A program made the position numbers and the translations under genes. A DNA stretch of 64,000 nucleotides from Gammaproteobacteria bacterium (GTDB lineage Bacteria; Pseudomonadota; Gammaproteobacteria; Pseudomonadales; Porticoccaceae), in NCBI GenBank assembly GCA_018069465.1, contig JAGPUW010000025.1, positions 496,001-560,000 on the forward strand, read 5' to 3'. Below the pieces are notes generated by a model. That model made no database searches. It saw only the letters and a program-made list of their open reading frames with translations, and was not told the DNA's origin. Shown here piece after piece: positions 26,414 to 33,624 of this stretch. Numbering within the stretch: position 1 is the stretch's first letter; every line of letters starts with the position of its first letter.

Positions 26414-27034
26414 ATGAAGTATTGTTTGTTTTTTCTACCCCTACTACTGCTTTCAAGTATTTCCCATGCAACACCAATAAGTGATGCCACTGTTATTCTC
26501 AAAGGCAGCGAGTATTCAGCGATTAGCCGCTTGTATCAAACAAACCCGAAGGTAACCGGCTGGATTAAACTCAAGGACGATACGATTTATTCGCCCTGGG
26601 CCAATCATTGGGCTGAGTACACAAGCTTCCTCTCTAAAGGTATCTGGGATATCGGCCTCAATGTCAGCAATCATGGCAATCTCGGTACTAATTGGTACGA
26701 CACCTTTAAAGTGCGCAGTCGATTAACTGACACAGCGCTGATTGCTCAAGAAGTTCTGAAAATTGATGCCAGTGACAAACAAGCTCACTACGGTCTCTCC
26801 AGAGTCGATATTGCCACTGCCGGTAATTACACCGTGCGCTATCAATGGCTAAATGATAAATGGGGTGGTAGAAATGACCCCCTCCGTAGAGATGCCAACA
26901 TTCAAATAAACAGCGTATTTTTTAATCGCGTGCCGGAGCCATCGACCCTGGCATTATTATTTCTCGGGGTGCTGCTTTTAATAGGCCGAAAACACTTATT
27001 CGTTACACCACGTCAAAAGCCCCTTATCGCGTAA
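26414..27034 (+). CDS. PEP-CTERM sorted secreted protein
   Basis: The start is the ATG at 26414 (MKYCLFFLPLLLL), giving a proper signal peptide that ends ISHATP. The 206-residue protein has a middle part of about 150 residues rich in Trp, Tyr and Asn, probably a beta-sandwich (NVSNHGNLGTNWYDTFKV, NYTVRYQWLNDKW). I do not recognise it further. The C-terminus is a classic PEP-CTERM signal: VPEPSTLALLFLGVLLLIGRK, i.e. the PEP motif, a transmembrane helix and a basic patch. Exosortase cleaves such tails and the protein goes to the cell surface or matrix. The exosortase gene is about 11 kb away. The gene is monocistronic. Confidence 0.92.
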   Translation: MKYCLFFLPLLLLSSISHATPISDATVILKGSEYSAISRLYQTNPKVTGWIKLKDDTIYSPWANHWAEYTSFLSKGIWDIGLNVSNHGNLGTNWYDTFKVRSRLTDTALIAQEVLKIDASDKQAHYGLSRVDIATAGNYTVRYQWLNDKWGGRNDPLRRDANIQINSVFFNRVPEPSTLALLFLGVLLLIGRKHLFVTPRQKPLIA

Positions 27035-27088
27035 TAGTGCGGCGGCTTAAAGACCTGTAGCGCTAAGCATTAAGCGCTCAGATCCGTT

Positions 27089-27115
27089 AACGTTTGCTGC
27101 TCAGCAGCAAACGTT
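27089..27115. terminator. Bidirectional hairpin between PEP-CTERM and glutamate dehydrogenase genes
   Basis: Arms aacgtttgctgc and gcagcaaacgtt are exact reverse complements with loop tca. The right arm abuts the glutamate dehydrogenase stop codon. The genes converge here, so the hairpin can serve both; a short T run follows on the plus strand and none is clear on the minus. Confidence 0.7.
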
Positions 27116-28453
27116 TTAAGGCCACATACCCCGCTGCGACGTCACCTGGGTGATTTTTTCCAGGGCGATAATCAGTGCTGCCGTGCGTAAATCAAGGGGA
27201 AAATCATGGTCATTTTTAGGCTCTGCACTTTCCTCTGCGGTGAGCAGCTTTAAGCGTTCGACGGTTACATCAACGGCTTTATTCATTTTAAGCAGCAACT
27301 TCTCATTGACCTCATCCAGCTCCCACTGCTGGTTTTCCTGGTTCTGCACCCACTCAAAATAACTGACGGTCACCCCTCCAGCATTGGCGAGAATATCGGG
27401 CAAGACCTGAATAGACTTACTGGCCAGTATCCGGTCAGCCTCGGGGGTGATCGGCCCATTGGCCGCCTCAACCACTAATAGCGCTTTCACCTGCTCGGCG
27501 TTGTTGGCGCAAATTTGATGACTCAGTGCCGCTGGCACCAGTATGTCGCAGTCCAGTTCAAGTATCGCTTCGTTGGTAATGCTCATGGTGCCGGGCAGGC
27601 CAATGAGTGTTCCGTGATCGCGTTTATAGGCATGCACGTCATTCAGGTTGAGTCCCTCCGTGTCGACAATAGCGCCCTGTGAGTCACTCACGGCAATCAC
27701 TTTTGCGCCAAGACATTGCATCTGTTCGGCGACCACGGCTCCGACATTACCAAAGCCCTGAATGGCGACGGTGGCACCCTCAAGACTGCCCAGGCCTGGC
27801 ACCAGGTTTTTACCCACAAAGTGGCGAATGGCATAGCAAATACCGCGGCCCGTGGCTTCGCGCCGCCCCGCTGAACCACCAAGGTCGATGGGCTTGCCGG
27901 TGACCACTGCCCGGTTGTTATTGCCGCTGTGCATCACATCGTAGGTATCGTAAACCCAGGCCATGGTTTGCTCGTCGGTGTATAAATCTGGCGAGGGAAT
28001 GTCCGTATAGGGGCCGATATTGTCGCCCAGCTCACTAATGAAGCGCCGAGTAATGCGCCGCAATTCAGCGCTGGTTAGATTTTTGGGGTCGCAAATCACC
28101 CCGCCTTTGGCACCGCCGAAGGGCACTTCAATCAAGGCGCACTTCCAGGTCATGAGTGCCGCCAGGGCGCTCACCTCATTGAGGTCGACTGCGGGGTGAT
28201 AGCGAATACCACCCTTGCCCGGCCCCAGCGTGCGATTGTGTACCACCCGGCAACCCTTAAAAACCTGCACGGAGCCGTCGTCCATCTCTATGGGAAAGCT
28301 GACACTGACGACTCTTTTGGGGTAGCGCAGTACTTCGACAAGACCCTTGTGAATGTGCTCAACCCGGCACAGTGCCCGGTTGAGATTAATATCGCTCATC
28401 TTTTCAGCACTGCTGTCTTTGAATATATTTTCGTCAACACTTACACGTTCCAT
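27116..28453 (-). CDS. Glu/Leu/Phe/Val dehydrogenase (glutamate dehydrogenase)
   Basis: The substrate-binding lysine region GPGKGGIRYHP and the catalytic lysine region VPFGGAKGGVICDP are intact. The C-terminal Rossmann domain has VAIQGFGNVGAVVAEQM. LPDILANAGGVTVSYFEWVQN is the conserved C-terminal block. The enzyme reversibly deaminates glutamate to 2-oxoglutarate. The GluDH-II-like length of about 445 residues and strong ADIxN-type signature point to glutamate rather than a branched-chain substrate, though this cannot be proven. The start could be the ATG at 28453 (MERVSVDENIF) or 28486; I prefer the former because GGAAA precedes it. A hairpin directly follows the stop. The gene lies 30-60 bases after dinB on the same strand. 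Confidence 0.92.
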   Translation of the reverse strand: MERVSVDENIFKDSSAEKMSDINLNRALCRVEHIHKGLVEVLRYPKRVVSVSFPIEMDDGSVQVFKGCRVVHNRTLGPGKGGIRYHPAVDLNEVSALAALMTWKCALIEVPFGGAKGGVICDPKNLTSAELRRITRRFISELGDNIGPYTDIPSPDLYTDEQTMAWVYDTYDVMHSGNNNRAVVTGKPIDLGGSAGRREATGRGICYAIRHFVGKNLVPGLGSLEGATVAIQGFGNVGAVVAEQMQCLGAKVIAVSDSQGAIVDTEGLNLNDVHAYKRDHGTLIGLPGTMSITNEAILELDCDILVPAALSHQICANNAEQVKALLVVEAANGPITPEADRILASKSIQVLPDILANAGGVTVSYFEWVQNQENQQWELDEVNEKLLLKMNKAVDVTVERLKLLTAEESAEPKNDHDFPLDLRTAALIIALEKITQVTSQRGMWP

Positions 28454-28516
28454 AGCACTGTTTCCACTGGTTGTAATATTGGGCATGAGCGCTTGCGATC
28501 GCCTTTAGCTAATGAC

Positions 28517-29608
28517 TTATTCTGGATCAAAAGCAAAGGCCATTTGATGACTTTCATCAAGCGCGGCAAGATCAACAAAACGCAGACCAATACCCAGCAG
28601 TCGCACGCCCTGCTCTCCCCTCTGCCAGGCTTGTTCACACAAGTTCTGGTAACCCTTTAATGTAATGCCATCGGGCAGCTCTCGCTCAATGGTGGTACTG
28701 GTAAAATCGCTAAAGCGCATTTTCAAATAATGGCGACTGACCCGATATGTACTATCTACCTTTTCGTAGCGCTCCTGCAACTCTCCAAACAGGCTGGGCA
28801 GGTGGGTGAGACAAGCCTGGACATTGGGCAAGTCATCGACAAACGTGGTCTCGACACTGAGGGATTTTCTACGTCGATCCGTTCTTACCGGGCGCTGGTC
28901 GATGCCGCGACTCAATTCAAACAGGCGCTGGCCCAGTACGCCGAAGTGCTCGGTCAACTTCATTAAACTCAGCCCGCGCAAATCACCGCAGGTCAAAACG
29001 TTAAGTCCGTGTAATTTTTTCTCCGTCACCTTGCCGACACCAAATAATTTACCCACTGGCAGCACCTGTACAAAATCGTCCACTTGTTCTGGCCTAATCA
29101 CAAACAAGCCATCGGGTTTGCGCCAATCACTGGCGATTTTTGCCAGAAACTTGCTCGGTGCTACCCCCGCCGAAATAGTAATACCCACCTCGGCTTTAAT
29201 CCGCGCTCGAATCGCCTCCGCCATTCGCGTTGCACTGCCCTGGTGGAGTTCACTATTGCTGACATCGAGAAAAGCTTCATCAAGGGAGAGCGGCTCGACC
29301 AGCTCGGTAAAGTCGCCGAATATATCGCGAATCTGTGCCGCCACTGCTCGATACTTATTAAAGTCAGGCGGCACTACCACTAATGACGGACAGATACGCT
29401 GGGCGCGAATCATGGCCATGGCCGAGTGCACCCCGAATTCACGGGCGGCATAATTACAGGTAGCGACCACACCTCTGCGTTCGGCACTCCCACCCACGGC
29501 GATGGGCAAGGTAGCCAGTGAAGGATCGTCGCGCATCTCCACCGCCGCGTAAAAACAATCGCAGTCGCAGTGAATGATTTTACGCTGCTGCGAGGCAAGT
29601 TCAGTCAT
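28517..29608 (-). CDS. dinB: DNA polymerase IV (Y-family)
   Basis: I start at the ATG at 29608 (MTELASQQRKIIHCD), giving 363 residues; an upstream TTG adds 12 unlikely residues. The catalytic metal site is in IIHCDCDCFYAAVEMRDDP and LEPLSLDEAFLDVS, here read as VEPLSLDEAFLDVS. The finger and palm signatures VATCNYAAREFGVHSAM and GVAPSKFLAKIASDWRKPDG follow. The little-finger domain ends LGIGLRFVDL. The polymerase performs translesion synthesis and makes single-base errors. It is commonly under SOS control, but I see no clear LexA box in the 50 bases upstream. The C-terminal beta-clamp motif seems to be QMAFAF. Confidence 0.96.
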   Translation of the reverse strand: MTELASQQRKIIHCDCDCFYAAVEMRDDPSLATLPIAVGGSAERRGVVATCNYAAREFGVHSAMAMIRAQRICPSLVVVPPDFNKYRAVAAQIRDIFGDFTELVEPLSLDEAFLDVSNSELHQGSATRMAEAIRARIKAEVGITISAGVAPSKFLAKIASDWRKPDGLFVIRPEQVDDFVQVLPVGKLFGVGKVTEKKLHGLNVLTCGDLRGLSLMKLTEHFGVLGQRLFELSRGIDQRPVRTDRRRKSLSVETTFVDDLPNVQACLTHLPSLFGELQERYEKVDSTYRVSRHYLKMRFSDFTSTTIERELPDGITLKGYQNLCEQAWQRGEQGVRLLGIGLRFVDLAALDESHQMAFAFDPE

Positions 29609-29661
29609 CGTTGTTATCTGGCTCGATATAAGGTGGCCCAGCACTTGCGGCTGTCAACATT

Positions 29662-30324
29662 TCAGCGCTTACGCAACAGGCCCAAGCCGTCAGCCAATGG
29701 CAGCACGCTTAAGTCAATACGTTGGTCGCCGTGAAGTTGGGCATTGAAGTGCTGAATAGCCCGGGTATCGTCGTCATCCGTCTGCGCATCCAGCACCGCA
29801 CCACCCCACAGTACATTGTCGACAATAATAAGCCCACCGGGGCGCAGTAGTTGTAAACAAAGTTCGTAATATTGCTGGTAGCCGGTTTTATCAGCGTCGA
29901 TAAAGGCAAAGTCAAAGCTCCCAGCCTGGCCTTCATCCAGCAAGGCCTGCAGGGTTTGCGCAGCGGGAGCCAGGCGTAAATCGATTTTCTTGGCGACCCC
30001 AGCCTGGCGCCAATAGCGTTGGGCAATGGCTGTGGTTTGGGCATCAATATCACAGGCGATAAGCAGGCCATCATCCGGCAACGCTGCGGCAACAGCCAGC
30101 GCGCTATAGCCGGTATAAACGCCCACCTCGATGGCTCGCCTTGCTCCCGTCAGCTTCACCAGCATAGCCATGAATTGCCCTTGCTCGGGGGCAATTTGCA
30201 TCACCGCCATAGGTAGCGTCGCGGTTTCGGCGCGCAGCCGTGACAGGGCTGGAGATTCGCGCAGAGAACACGCCAGTACGTAGTCATAGAGTGTTTGGTC
30301 GAGGCTAATAAATTTTGAAGACAT
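29662..30324 (-). CDS. Class I SAM-dependent O-methyltransferase (family 3)
   Basis: The 220-residue protein fits the caffeoyl-CoA/catechol O-methyltransferase type. It has APEQGQFMAMLVKLTGARRAI, then SAM-binding motif I EVGVYTGYSALAVA. Motif II acidic residue lies in IACDID, followed by FDFAFIDADKTGYQQYY and LLRPGGLIIVDNVLWGG with the metal-ligand Asp and Asn. The family needs a divalent metal and methylates catechol-like groups; the physiological substrate here is unknown. It lies between dinB and a divergent SDR gene. Confidence 0.92.
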   Translation of the reverse strand: MSSKFISLDQTLYDYVLACSLRESPALSRLRAETATLPMAVMQIAPEQGQFMAMLVKLTGARRAIEVGVYTGYSALAVAAALPDDGLLIACDIDAQTTAIAQRYWRQAGVAKKIDLRLAPAAQTLQALLDEGQAGSFDFAFIDADKTGYQQYYELCLQLLRPGGLIIVDNVLWGGAVLDAQTDDDDTRAIQHFNAQLHGDQRIDLSVLPLADGLGLLRKR

Positions 30325-30437
30325 GGCTGAAACCTCTGGTGAAGTCAGCGAAGAACTGACAAGTAGTGTTATCTATGGTATTTAAGTGCCCCATTAAATA
30401 CCATTTTAAGCAGCGTCAAACCAAAAAGGAAAGAGTC

Positions 30438-31358
30438 ATGAGCGATACACTAAATTATGAAGGCCGAGTTGCCATCGTCACCGGCAGTGGCGGCGGTCTA
30501 GGTCGCGCCCACGCCCTGCTACTGGCCAGCCGTGGCGCCAAAGTAGTGGTCAATGATCTCGGCGGCGACATGCAGGGCCGGGGCACCAGCGGCAGCAGCA
30601 GCCCCGCCGATAAAGTGGTCGCAGAGATTAAAGCCGCCGGTGGTGAAGCGGTGGCCAATTATGACAACGTGCTCGACGGTGACAAGATTGTGCAAACTGC
30701 CCTCGACACCTACGGCAAGATCGACATTCTGATCAATAACGCGGGCATTTTGCGCGATACCTCTTTCCACAAAATGACTGAGGACGACTGGGACCAGGTC
30801 TATAACGTTCACGTTAAAGGCGCTTTTAAAGTGACCCACGCCGCCTGGCCACACCTGCGCGAACAGCAGTACGGGCGCCTGGTATTTACCGCATCAAGCT
30901 CCGGCGTTTACGGCAACTTCGGCCAGGCCAACTACGCCATGGCCAAGCTCGGCTTATTCGGGCTGGCGCAAACACTCGCCCAGGAAGGCGGCAAGTACAA
31001 CATCAAGTGCAACACCATCGCCCCCTTCGCCGGTTCGCGAATGACGGAAACCATTCTCGAAGAGAAAATGGTCAAGGCCCTTAACCCCGGTTTTGTCAGC
31101 CCATTGGTCGGCTACCTGTGCCACGAAGACTGCCCCGCTAACGGCAATCTGTTTGAACTCGGTGGCGGCTGGTATTCACAGGTGCGCTGGGAGCGCAGCG
31201 AAGGTGTCACCCTGCCCCTGACCCACGGCATTAGCCTCGAACAAGTCGTCGATAACTGGGGCAAAATCACCGACTTCTCCAGCAACACAGAACACCCCAT
31301 CGTGGCTCTCGCTGGCTTTCAAAAAGTGGAGCCAAATCTGGCGACACTGCCCGACTAA
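30438..31358 (+). CDS. SDR family dehydrogenase, MFE2-like (3R)-hydroxyacyl-CoA dehydrogenase
   Basis: The ATG at 30438 has the strong site aaggaaagag before it; the frame upstream is unlikely to be coding. The 306-residue protein has the NAD-binding motif GSGGGLGRAHAL, NDLGGDMQGRG and NNAGILRD. Catalytic Ser and Tyr-x3-Lys are in TASSSGVYGNFGQANYAMAK. The long NDLGG loop and the length, well above a basic SDR, match the dehydrogenase part of peroxisomal multifunctional enzyme type 2. Such enzymes oxidise (3R)-hydroxyacyl-CoA. The next gene downstream encodes a dienoyl-CoA isomerase, supporting a role in breakdown of unsaturated or branched acyl chains. Confidence 0.9.
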   Translation: MSDTLNYEGRVAIVTGSGGGLGRAHALLLASRGAKVVVNDLGGDMQGRGTSGSSSPADKVVAEIKAAGGEAVANYDNVLDGDKIVQTALDTYGKIDILINNAGILRDTSFHKMTEDDWDQVYNVHVKGAFKVTHAAWPHLREQQYGRLVFTASSSGVYGNFGQANYAMAKLGLFGLAQTLAQEGGKYNIKCNTIAPFAGSRMTETILEEKMVKALNPGFVSPLVGYLCHEDCPANGNLFELGGGWYSQVRWERSEGVTLPLTHGISLEQVVDNWGKITDFSSNTEHPIVALAGFQKVEPNLATLPD

Positions 31359-31386
31359 CACAGGAACAAAGTTCATCAACAAAACT

Positions 31387-31420
31387 TACCCTTACCCTTC
31401 ACTAAGAACGGGTAAGGGTA
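31387..31420 (+). terminator. 11-bp hairpin between SDR and isomerase genes
   Basis: Arms tacccttaccc and gggtaagggta are exact reverse complements around a 12-base loop, 28 bases after the SDR stop. Only a short T-rich stretch follows, so termination may be partial. Confidence 0.55.
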
Positions 31421-31478
31421 TTGATTCCTCTATTCCCCAGTGCTCTTTTCCAATAAAACAAATAATAAGGAAGTTGCC

Positions 31479-32297
31479 ATGCTACTACCCAAGTTCACCA
31501 CGCTTAGCCTCGCCTTAGAAAACAATATCGCCCACCTGCAGCTCAATCGCCCCGAGCGCGCCAACGCCATTAATCGCCCTATGTGGCAAGAACTCGGTGA
31601 GGCAATGGCCTGGGCCAGCAACACGGCGGATGTGCGCGTAGTGGTACTCAGCGCTGAGGGCAAGCACTTTTGCTCGGGCATTGACCTCAGCATGCTCAAC
31701 GAACTTATTGATGAGTCAATAAGTTGCGATGGTCGTAAACGAGAGGCGCTACGGCAAGACATACTCTGGTTACAGACTCAGCTCACGGCCATTGAGCAAT
31801 GCCGCAAACCCGTACTCGGCGCTATCCACGGCCTCTGTATTGGTGGTGGTGTCGATTTAATTAGCGCCTGTGATATGCGCTATTGCACTGACGATGCGGT
31901 TTTTTCCATTAAAGAAATTGACGTCGGTCTGGTCGCCGATGTCGGCACACTGCAACGCCTGCCGCGCCTGATTGGTGACGGCGTAATGCGTGAACTAGTT
32001 TATACCGGGCGTGATTTTAACGGTGGCGAAGCGACTCGGCTCGGCCTGACTAACCAGTGCTTTAGCGACAAAGAGACGATGCTGAAAGAAGTCTTTGCTA
32101 TCGCCAGCACCATCGCCAGTAAGTCACCCCTCAGCGTACGCGGTAATAAGCAGGTCATCCTCTACTCCCGCGAACACAGCATCGCCGACGGCCTCGACTA
32201 TGTCGCCACCTGGAACGCGGCCATGTTGATCTCCGATGATATTAAAATCGCCTTAAAAGCCCAGCAAGCGCGAGAGACGCCCCATTTTGAAAATTAG
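31479..32297 (+). CDS. Delta(3,5)-delta(2,4)-dienoyl-CoA isomerase (ECH1-like)
   Basis: The start is the ATG at 31479 with aaggaag upstream; the protein has 272 residues. Within the crotonase fold it carries the three acidic residues that define ECH1 isomerases. They are the Asp in GGGVDLISACD, the Glu in IKEIDVGL and the Asp in VADVGTLQRLP. The DVGTLQRLP block is characteristic of this branch rather than of plain hydratases. It shifts double bonds of 3,5-dienoyl-CoA to 2,4-dienoyl-CoA in beta-oxidation of unsaturated acids with odd-numbered double bonds. With the SDR upstream it forms a small fatty-acid unit. Confidence 0.92.
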   Translation: MLLPKFTTLSLALENNIAHLQLNRPERANAINRPMWQELGEAMAWASNTADVRVVVLSAEGKHFCSGIDLSMLNELIDESISCDGRKREALRQDILWLQTQLTAIEQCRKPVLGAIHGLCIGGGVDLISACDMRYCTDDAVFSIKEIDVGLVADVGTLQRLPRLIGDGVMRELVYTGRDFNGGEATRLGLTNQCFSDKETMLKEVFAIASTIASKSPLSVRGNKQVILYSREHSIADGLDYVATWNAAMLISDDIKIALKAQQARETPHFEN

Positions 32298-32335
32298 CAG
32301 CAAACAAAAAAATAGCTAGCGGGAAGCGCTGAACA

Positions 32336-33052
32336 ATGATCTCGGCTCGCACACGCCTCGACCGCTTTATGAGTCGCCAATTAGGTATTAAACGCCAGGC
32401 CATTCGCCCAATACTGGCCCAGGGTCGGGTTTTGGTAGACGGCTACGTGGCCCGGGATGCTCAACAAAGCATTCACCAGTTCACCCATGTCAGCTTCGAC
32501 CAGCGGGTCTTACAAAATAACCAGCCCCACTATGTAATGATGAATAAACCCAAGGGTGTCGTCAGTGCAACAAAAGACCAGCACCACAAAACGCTTATCG
32601 ACCTGCTTGAAAGGGATGACAAAGAGGATTTACACATTGCTGGACGCCTGGACTTCAATTCATCGGGCTTAATCTTGCTCACCAATGACGGCCGCTGGTC
32701 GCGCCAGCTTTCCTCGCCCAGCAACAAAATCGTCAAACGCTACCGCGTTGAATTAGAAAAACCACTGACTGAGGACTATATTCACGCCTTCGCCAAAGGT
32801 ATGTTTTTTGATTTCGAGGGCATCACTACTCAGCCAGCGACGCTAAAAATCATCAGCCCCTACATTGGCGAAGTCAGTTTAATCGAGGGGCGCTACCACC
32901 AAATCAAAAGAATGTTTGGCCGTTTTCAAAACAAGGTGTTGCAATTACACCGCCTGTCCATCGGCAATCTGGCCCTGGACGCCGAGCTATTGCCCGGGCA
33001 ATACAGAGAACTGAGCCCGGCGGAAGTGGACGGCATTTTTGCCATTGAGTAA
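32336..33052 (+). CDS. rsuA: 16S rRNA pseudouridine synthase (RsuA family)
   Basis: The 238-residue protein has an N-terminal S4-like RNA-binding domain (TRLDRFMSRQLGIKRQAI, ILAQGRVLVDG) and a pseudouridine synthase domain. The catalytic Asp is in the family motif HIAGRLDFNSSGLILLTNDG, and the C-terminal IEGRYHQIKRMFGRFQNKV is the RsuA/RluB/E/F signature. RsuA makes pseudouridine 516 in 16S rRNA. The length and the S4 domain favour RsuA, but RluE or RluF cannot be excluded. It starts 38 bases after the isomerase on the same strand. Confidence 0.9.
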   Translation: MISARTRLDRFMSRQLGIKRQAIRPILAQGRVLVDGYVARDAQQSIHQFTHVSFDQRVLQNNQPHYVMMNKPKGVVSATKDQHHKTLIDLLERDDKEDLHIAGRLDFNSSGLILLTNDGRWSRQLSSPSNKIVKRYRVELEKPLTEDYIHAFAKGMFFDFEGITTQPATLKIISPYIGEVSLIEGRYHQIKRMFGRFQNKVLQLHRLSIGNLALDAELLPGQYRELSPAEVDGIFAIE

Positions 33053-33089
33053 TTAAAAGAACTGATGGAATAGCTTGTTCTGCGACCCG

Positions 33090-33320
33090 CTATTGTCTGG
33101 CAATATAATTAACCAGCGCAATCAGGGCGATAATCACCAACAAAAAATACATTACGGCAACAGCGAAGACATGAACACCATTCGCCCTTTCGAAATCCGT
33201 TTTCCGCTGCGCCGTGGTTCTAACACCCAGATGACCGCAGAGCACAATAAGTACCGTCTTCCAGAAACCATAGGCTTCGGGCTGCTCATTATTTACCGCG
33301 TGTTTATTGTCATCTGCCAT
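33090..33320 (-). CDS. DUF2970 small membrane protein
   Basis: The 76-residue protein matches DUF2970. It has FWKTVLIVLCGHLGVRTTAQRKTDFERANGVH in two overlapping blocks (about residues 19-50), then one strong transmembrane helix (VFAVAVMYFLLVIIALIALV) at the C-terminus. The first hydrophobic stretch around FWKTVLIVLCGHLG may be a second membrane segment. The function is unknown. It converges with rsuA. It is too short to say more. Confidence 0.85.
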   Translation of the reverse strand: MADDNKHAVNNEQPEAYGFWKTVLIVLCGHLGVRTTAQRKTDFERANGVHVFAVAVMYFLLVIIALIALVNYIARQ

Positions 33321-33624
33321 GTTGGAAGCCTACAAACTCATCATTGCCCCTGTGCAGATTGTGTCAAATAACACTAAAGCAGATTGCAGGGGCATCATTA
33401 ATGGTGCCAGCTGGTAAAAGACGATACCTTAAACTCAATTACTTAAGTTCGATTCCTTAAGTTCTATAGCAACGCAGATGGCCGATGATGAAGTGTAGCA
33501 GAGCAAGCTTTAGCCCGGCATTACGCTTGCAAGCTGAGTAGTTGATCGGAGTGCTTTACCAGAGAGGCCATTATGATCAAAAGCGTCAGCAAGCCATTAC
33601 GACAGTGAAAGATAAAAAGGCGCC
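33321..33624. other. Intergenic, no gene recognised
   Basis: About 300 bases between the DUF2970 start and the end of prsT. There is a direct repeat of attccttaagttc-like sequence near 33436-33466 and no coding frame that I can support. It would hold the promoter of the DUF2970 gene and the 3' end of the exopolysaccharide operon; no clear terminator hairpin was found. Confidence 0.45.
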
